Source: RGIG995 sp045635765
Lineage (GTDB): Bacteria > Bacillota > Clostridia > Oscillospirales > UBA644
DNA: 10,965 nucleotides
Reading direction: 5' to 3'
Assembly: GCA_045635765.1 (NCBI GenBank)
Contig: JAZTWH010000030.1
Span: 1 to 10,965 of the forward strand
Made by a program: the position numbers and the translations under genes. Of the stretch, positions 7,462-10,965 are shown piece after piece. Below the pieces are notes generated by a model. It was not told where the DNA came from, made no database searches, and was given only the letters and a program-made list of their open reading frames with translations. Position 1 is the stretch's first letter, and each line of letters starts with the position of its first letter.

Positions 7462-8160
7462 TTATTCCAAAACCACGGGGACCGGCCGGTCGGCCGTAAC
7501 TTCCCCGGGAGTGACCTTGCAGTCCACGGCCAAAACGGTGACGCCGGCCTTGGCGGCGGCCCGCAGGGCATCGCCAAAGGCTCTGTGGGTTCCGTCGTTG
7601 GGATGCAGGACTGCAATTTCTTTCATTTGGACGATAAATAAAAGATAGGCCTCGTATCCTTCCCGCAGACTTTCGGTCAATTCCCGCAAATGCTTGATCC
7701 CTCGCTCAGTGGGAGCATCGGGAAAGGAGGCAACGCCGTCGGTCTCCAGGGTGACGCCTTTGACCTCCACAAAGGCCTTCCGTTCCCCGTCTTCCACGTA
7801 AAAATCAAACCGGGATCCTTTATAAAAAACCTCACGACGGATAACCGCGTGGAGCGAAAAGAGAAGGCCTCGGCTCAACCACTCCCCGGCGATCTCATTG
7901 GCCCCTTGAGAATCCATATTCACCGTCAGGGGCTCCTTACCGGGGCGGAGCTTTTCCACCGTCACAAGATCGTACGGGGTCTTCCGCAGGGGATTTTGTG
8001 CCGGCTCCAGATAAACGGTACCGCCGGGCACCAGCAATTCTTTGCACCGCCCGGTGTTTTTTACGTGGACGGCAATCTCTTTTCCATCCAATTCCACGTA
8101 GGCAATGAATCGGTTAATCCGGCGAATAAATTTTGCAGAAACTACGTCTTTATACTTCAT
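7462..8160 (-). CDS. sfsA: SfsA family protein (sugar fermentation stimulation protein homologue)
   Basis: A 232-residue protein of full family length. Landmarks are HVKNTGRCKELL (residues 32-43), TVNMDSQGAN (79-88), SRFDFYVE (116-123), FVEVKGVTLE (130-139) and FPDAPTERG. SfsA proteins have an OB-like N-terminal part and a C-terminal part related to PD-(D/E)XK nucleases; D119, E132 and K134 fit that core. Nucleic-acid binding has been reported for the E. coli protein, but its cellular role is not settled. The ATG lies inside the last codons of the phosphatase gene (11-base overlap) and has no good ribosome site, so translation is probably coupled. Confidence 0.95.
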   Translation of the reverse strand: MKYKDVVSAKFIRRINRFIAYVELDGKEIAVHVKNTGRCKELLVPGGTVYLEPAQNPLRKTPYDLVTVEKLRPGKEPLTVNMDSQGANEIAGEWLSRGLLFSLHAVIRREVFYKGSRFDFYVEDGERKAFVEVKGVTLETDGVASFPDAPTERGIKHLRELTESLREGYEAYLLFIVQMKEIAVLHPNDGTHRAFGDALRAAAKAGVTVLAVDCKVTPGEVTADRPVPVVLE

Positions 8161-8629
8161 TTTTTATACCATTTTGGACTAAATCATCTAAAAGAGCCTT
8201 GCAACCGCGAAAAATATCGTCATAGGCAACGTCGAACCGCCGGGAATACCACGGGTCCGCCACGTCGCCTCCCCCAACATAGTCCAAAAGCATGCGGACC
8301 TTCCCTTGGGGATCACCCCCAAAGATGCGGTTCATGTTTCGGAGATTGAATCGGTCCATTCCCAAAAACAGATCGTACTTGCCGTAATCTGATTTTTCCA
8401 GCTGTACGGCCCGTTTTCCTTCACAGGAAAGACCGTGCGTTGCCAACTCCTCCCGGGCCGGAGGATAGACCGGATTCCCCACGCCGTTCCAGATTTCCTC
8501 TGTGGAGGTAGCAGAGGAAGAAACGTAAATCCGATCCTCCAATCCCGCCTGGCGAACCAACTCTCGGAAAATAAATTCCGCCATAGGACTGCGACAGATA
8601 TTGCCGTGGCAAACGAACATAATTCTCAT
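8150..8629 (-). CDS. Low-molecular-weight protein tyrosine phosphatase
   Basis: A 159-residue cytoplasmic enzyme of usual length. The phosphate-binding loop CHGNICRSP is at residues 7-15 with nucleophile Cys7 and Arg13, right after the first strand as in the whole family. The general acid is Asp125 in DPWYS. Residues 36-42 (VSSSATS) match the usual 'SAGT' region. Such enzymes remove phosphate from phosphotyrosine or phosphoarginine proteins; the substrate here is unknown. The start is 4 bases after the preceding stop, with no clear ribosome site, and the end overlaps sfsA, so it is an internal operon gene. Confidence 0.95.
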   Translation of the reverse strand: MRIMFVCHGNICRSPMAEFIFRELVRQAGLEDRIYVSSSATSTEEIWNGVGNPVYPPAREELATHGLSCEGKRAVQLEKSDYGKYDLFLGMDRFNLRNMNRIFGGDPQGKVRMLLDYVGGGDVADPWYSRRFDVAYDDIFRGCKALLDDLVQNGIKNEV

Positions 8630-8633
8630 TATT

Positions 8634-9188
8634 TTATACCGTATCAGTATATTTTGGGAGGGTTACAACCGTGTAGCCGTGGCGGACCGCCGGAAGAACG
8701 GTTTGAATCAGATCTTCCGTAGCCAATCGGATGGAGGAGGTGTTGACGCAAGGATGGCACCCCACCCGGGGATGGGCCAGAACGTCTTCGTCGATTAAAA
8801 GACGGACCCGCCCCTCGCGATCGTTCATCAAGCCCATGACGCTCACCGCCCCGGGGGTAATGTCCAAGTATTTCTCCATGTCCTCCGCCGAGGCAAAGGA
8901 CAGCCGGGACGAGCCGATCTGGGCCGACAGGTCCTTCGTCTTAAAGGGCTTATTCCCAGGAATCATCAGCAGATAAAAATCGGTCTTTTGCCGATTGCAC
9001 AAAAACAAATTCTTACAGGTCGGAGCATCCAAAACCTTATCGATCTCCCCGCAAATCTCCATGGTCATGGCCGGCTCGTGGTCCACCCGTTGATAGGAGA
9101 CATTCAGCCGGTCCAACAGATCGTAGGTGCGGATCTCCTTTTCCAAGCGTCCCTCGGTGTTTTCGGGACGTCCCTGAACGAGAATCAT
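8634..9188 (-). CDS. YbaK/ProX-type aminoacyl-tRNA deacylase (PrdX-like)
   Basis: A 184-residue protein of the YbaK/EbsC/ProX superfamily, full length. Landmarks are VDHEPA (residues 35-40), CKNLFLCNRQK (58-68) with the conserved Lys59, SSRLSFAS (93-100), TPGAVSVMGL (111-120) and HPCVNTSS (145-152). Members hydrolyse mischarged tRNA, commonly Ala-tRNA(Pro), freely in the cytoplasm. The overall pattern is closest to the ProX/PrdX branch, but the exact substrate is inferred. The ATG has AAGGA about 9 bases upstream. First gene of the cluster, behind the promoter at 9218-9246. Confidence 0.9.
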   Translation of the reverse strand: MILVQGRPENTEGRLEKEIRTYDLLDRLNVSYQRVDHEPAMTMEICGEIDKVLDAPTCKNLFLCNRQKTDFYLLMIPGNKPFKTKDLSAQIGSSRLSFASAEDMEKYLDITPGAVSVMGLMNDREGRVRLLIDEDVLAHPRVGCHPCVNTSSIRLATEDLIQTVLPAVRHGYTVVTLPKYTDTV

Positions 9189-9217
9189 AGCGTCACTTCC
9201 TTACTACTAATACTGTT

Positions 9218-9246
9218 ATTATATCACAACATTGCAAAAAATGCAA
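9218..9246 (-). promoter_or_regulatory. Promoter of the four-gene housekeeping cluster
   Basis: On the minus strand TTGCAT (9246-9241), 17 bases, then a perfect TATAAT (9223-9218) preceded by TGA, an extended -10. The weak -35 is compensated by the extended -10. The expected start near 9211 gives a leader of about 23 bases before ATG 9188. The -10 end lies 36 bases after the stop of the glycosidase-like frame, with no terminator seen between them. Confidence 0.75.
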
Positions 9247-9258
9247 GCCGGGAAACCT

Positions 9259-10758
9259 TCATTCATTGAGATCCAAAATCATTTCGGTCCCGATCTCCCC
9301 TTGGGCAAAAACCTTACCGTCCTTGGATACGTTGCAGGGCTTTCCCCGTTCCATCTCCAGGCAAATGCGACAGCCTGCCAAATGCCAGCCGTCAAATTTC
9401 AGGTGGGTCAGCTGGCCCGGAAGATTGGGGGTAACGGAGTATTTGCCTCGCCCCAAGGGTTTCAGGCGAAACAGTCCCTCGGAAATCAGACGGCAGAACA
9501 AGGCCGCTTCTTCCGGGGAAAAAGCTTGGTTATTTGCCCGCCCGTCCTCCAAAAATTCCAGACCGGAAACCAGGGAAAGGCGAGAGCGAAGATACCGCTT
9601 CAAGGAATCCCACGGGGGATCCACCCGGCCCGCAAGAAAGGATGCCCGGAAGGCCAAAAGGGTCCAAAGACTCTCACAAACTCCCGGCTCGCCCTCGGCC
9701 TCGCCGGGCTCTCCGGTCCGGCTGCGAATTCCGTTTTTTGACCATAAATAGGGAGAAAACAGGGCATTAAGGGTATCTTCCCGGCGGTCGAAAATTCCCA
9801 CACACAAGGGAAGGCAGATATAAGGATGCAGAATTTCTCCGCCGGAGGCATGGCGGTAGGTCCGAAACCCGTAAAAATTTCCTCCGAAATGCTCCTCGAT
9901 GACCTGCCTCAGATCCGAAGCCCATCCACGGGACCTAAAGGCCAACGCAATCTCACCCTGTTGCTCGGCCAGGGTTGAAAACAGCAGAAATCCCCCGTAG
10001 GTCAGGCAAAGGGAAAAAAGATCCACCGAACCTGCCGCGGCGAAGGCCTCCGGGGAGAAGGAATCCCGAACGCAAATGCCCGACCTCTCCCATTTGTCTC
10101 GGCAGATCTGAGCACATCGCTTCAATGAGGGCCAGAGTTTTTTGGGATATTCATCCTCATTGCAAATCAGGGCAAACAGCGAACCGCCGTATAAATACGC
10201 CCCCGCTTCCGCCTCCCGCCGGGGAGTTGACGCTCCGCTTGCTCCTTCCGAAACGGGAGAAGGAATAAACAAAGAATCCTCTGCAAAAATCCCCCGGACA
10301 TGAGCGTCGGCAATGGCATCGCAACGATCCCGGTCTCCTGTCTGGGCAATCCATGAGGCCAAGGCCCAATCCCGTGCAGATCCCCGACAGAACGGGTCCG
10401 TCCCGGTCCCGGACACGGCCCTTCGGGAGCACCGGCAAAACATTTCATCCAGCTCCGGATCATCACTAACTAACCAAACCGCCGCCTCACCCCACGGCAC
10501 CGCCTCTTGGCCCACGTCCACAGAAGCCGCCACTTGCACTACATCGACCGAAAGTGCCGATTGGGCTACATCCACCGAAGGTGCTGTTCGGATCATATCG
10601 ATCGAAGCGACCGTTTGAATCTTTTTAATCGAAGGTGCCGTTTGGGCCACACCGCCCGAAGCGGCCGCTTGGAAGCCATCGGCACGGGATGCCATTTTTT
10701 CGGGGATGTCAGTCCGGGGCGTCGTCGTTTCGGGGGTATCAGTCAAGTCGGAGGGCAA
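9259..10758 (-). CDS. Six-hairpin glycosidase-like protein with repeat N-terminus; start uncertain, possibly broken
   Basis: The frame gives 499 residues from a TTG at 10758. An in-frame TAA lies 6 bases upstream of that TTG and no ribosome site is near it. ATG codons at 10695 (residue 22) and residue 106 are alternatives; the latter has GGAG about 10 bases upstream. Residues 1-36 duplicate the tail of the preceding frame. Residues 30-85 are degenerate 9-residue repeats (SVDVAQSAL, SVDVVQVAA). From about 89 the protein looks globular and helical: AVWLVSDDPELDE, SARDWALASW, YGGFLLFSTLAEQQ, ICLPLCVGIFDR, CESLWTLLAFRAS, LISEGLFRLKPLGRGKYSVTPNLPG, then a short strand-rich end. That order resembles (alpha/alpha)6 glycosidases, which usually have a beta-sandwich before the barrel; here it would have to be outside the window. 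The catalytic acid cannot be assigned. No signal peptide. Confidence 0.6.
   Translation of the reverse strand: MPSDLTDTPETTTPRTDIPEKMASRADGFQAAASGGVAQTAPSIKKIQTVASIDMIRTAPSVDVAQSALSVDVVQVAASVDVGQEAVPWGEAAVWLVSDDPELDEMFCRCSRRAVSGTGTDPFCRGSARDWALASWIAQTGDRDRCDAIADAHVRGIFAEDSLFIPSPVSEGASGASTPRREAEAGAYLYGGSLFALICNEDEYPKKLWPSLKRCAQICRDKWERSGICVRDSFSPEAFAAAGSVDLFSLCLTYGGFLLFSTLAEQQGEIALAFRSRGWASDLRQVIEEHFGGNFYGFRTYRHASGGEILHPYICLPLCVGIFDRREDTLNALFSPYLWSKNGIRSRTGEPGEAEGEPGVCESLWTLLAFRASFLAGRVDPPWDSLKRYLRSRLSLVSGLEFLEDGRANNQAFSPEEAALFCRLISEGLFRLKPLGRGKYSVTPNLPGQLTHLKFDGWHLAGCRICLEMERGKPCNVSKDGKVFAQGEIGTEMILDLNE
10513..10674 (-). repeat. Six 27-base in-frame tandem repeats
   Basis: Units start at 10513, 10540, 10567, 10594, 10621 and 10648. 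They are diverged but share a core like CGAAGGTGCCGTTTGGGC on the plus strand. On the coding strand each gives nine residues of the type S-V/I-D-x-x-Q-x-A-x, forming a linker before the globular part. The length is a multiple of three, so changes in copy number keep the frame. Confidence 0.85.
10653..10744 (-). repeat. 92-base direct repeat, copy 1
   Basis: This segment matches 10832-10923 at 90 of 92 bases, 179 bases away. It encodes the head of the glycosidase-like frame (PRTDIPEKMASRADGFQAAA). It includes one 30-base unit (10710-10739) and overlaps the last 27-base unit. Confidence 0.9.
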
Positions 10759-10814
10759 GCGGGCTTAGGAAGACAATTAAACTCACCAACTCCTTGGCTC
10801 ACAGAAGGACATGG

Positions 10815-10965
10815 CTACGATCCGACTTCATCGCCCGAAGCGGCCGCTTGGAAGCCATCGGCACGGGATGCCATTTTTTCGGGGATGTCAGTCCGGGGCG
10901 TCGTCGGTTCGGGGATATCAGTCCGGGGCGGCGGCGCTTCGGGGGGATCAGTCCCAGGCGGTGGG
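10815..10965 (-). CDS. C-terminal tail of an upstream Pro/Thr-rich repeat protein (partial)
   Basis: Forty-nine codons enter from the right edge and end at TAG (10817-10815). The visible part is built of 10-residue units (PPPRTDIPEP, TTPRTDIPEK), then ADGFQAAASGDEVGS. Up to AAASG it is the same as the start of the next frame downstream. It could be the first half of one gene that also included the glycosidase-like frame, now split, or a neighbouring gene sharing the repeat. The function cannot be read from this piece. Confidence 0.6.
   Translation of the reverse strand, partial: PPPGTDPPEAPPPRTDIPEPTTPRTDIPEKMASRADGFQAAASGDEVGS
10832..10923 (-). repeat. 92-base direct repeat, copy 2
   Basis: This is the partner of 10653-10744, in the same relative reading frame, but it runs into DEVGS and a TAG stop at 10817-10815. 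The 87 bases between the copies do not match either flank, so this is not a simple tandem duplication. Confidence 0.9.
10889..10965 (-). repeat. 30-base in-frame tandem repeats running off the right edge
   Basis: Units start at 10889, 10919 and 10949 (partial), each beginning CAGTCCGGGGCG or similar on the plus strand. A single related unit is at 10710-10739. Each encodes ten residues of the form P-R-T-D-I-P-E plus three variable positions. The array probably continues outside the window. Confidence 0.85.

Noticed and set aside
10653..10923. Insertion-sequence ends or target-site duplication
   Set aside because: The 92-base copies are coding repeats in the same orientation; there is no transposase and no terminal inverted repeat in the 87 bases between them.

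Overview
The window looks like chromosomal DNA of a Gram-positive, Clostridia-like bacterium (Bacillota), of intermediate G+C in the genes and A+T-rich between them. The evidence is strong AAGGAG/AGGAG ribosome sites, consensus sigma-A-type promoters, tRNA genes with encoded CCA, and a secreted ISGG-repeat protein resembling the Cthe_2159 carbohydrate-binding family. The genus cannot be named from this sequence. Every gene I can support is on the minus strand, so the window is described in gene order from its right edge.

Right edge (10965 to 9259). The tail of one reading frame enters from outside and stops at 10815. A 1.5 kb frame follows that looks like the helical-barrel part of a six-hairpin glycosidase-like protein. 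The tail of the first frame and the head of the second are the same 92-base segment (2 differences). The junction also carries 30-base and 27-base in-frame tandem repeats. This suggests one long gene whose repeat linker was rearranged and interrupted, or a duplicated domain boundary.

Housekeeping block (9246 to 6524). A promoter with an extended -10 precedes four closely packed genes: a YbaK/ProX-type tRNA-editing protein, a low-molecular-weight tyrosine phosphatase, sfsA, and a ZIP metal transporter. A compact hairpin with a T-run lies after the last. Next is a separate small gene of the DUF523/TudS family (6387 to 5971).

tRNA block (5867 to 5599). A near-perfect promoter (TTGACA, 17 bases, TATACT) drives tRNA-Leu(UAA) and an initiator tRNA-fMet, followed by a 15-bp hairpin. 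The initiator tRNA has one extra base in its T stem.

A+T-rich gap (about 5590 to 4817). No intact gene is evident. Parts of the three minus-strand frames in turn look protein-like, as in a decayed gene.

Left half (4720 to 1). One uninterrupted minus-strand frame of at least 1,573 codons runs off the left edge, so its C-terminus and stop are missing. It encodes an exported protein with a signal peptide and some 30 short 'I-S/T-GG-x-V' strand-turn units, probably a beta-solenoid surface protein. It contains a 262-codon higher-order duplication and mosaic copies of smaller blocks, so it seems to have grown by internal recombination. Long open frames on the opposite strand here, including one of 732 codons, are shadows of its repeats.
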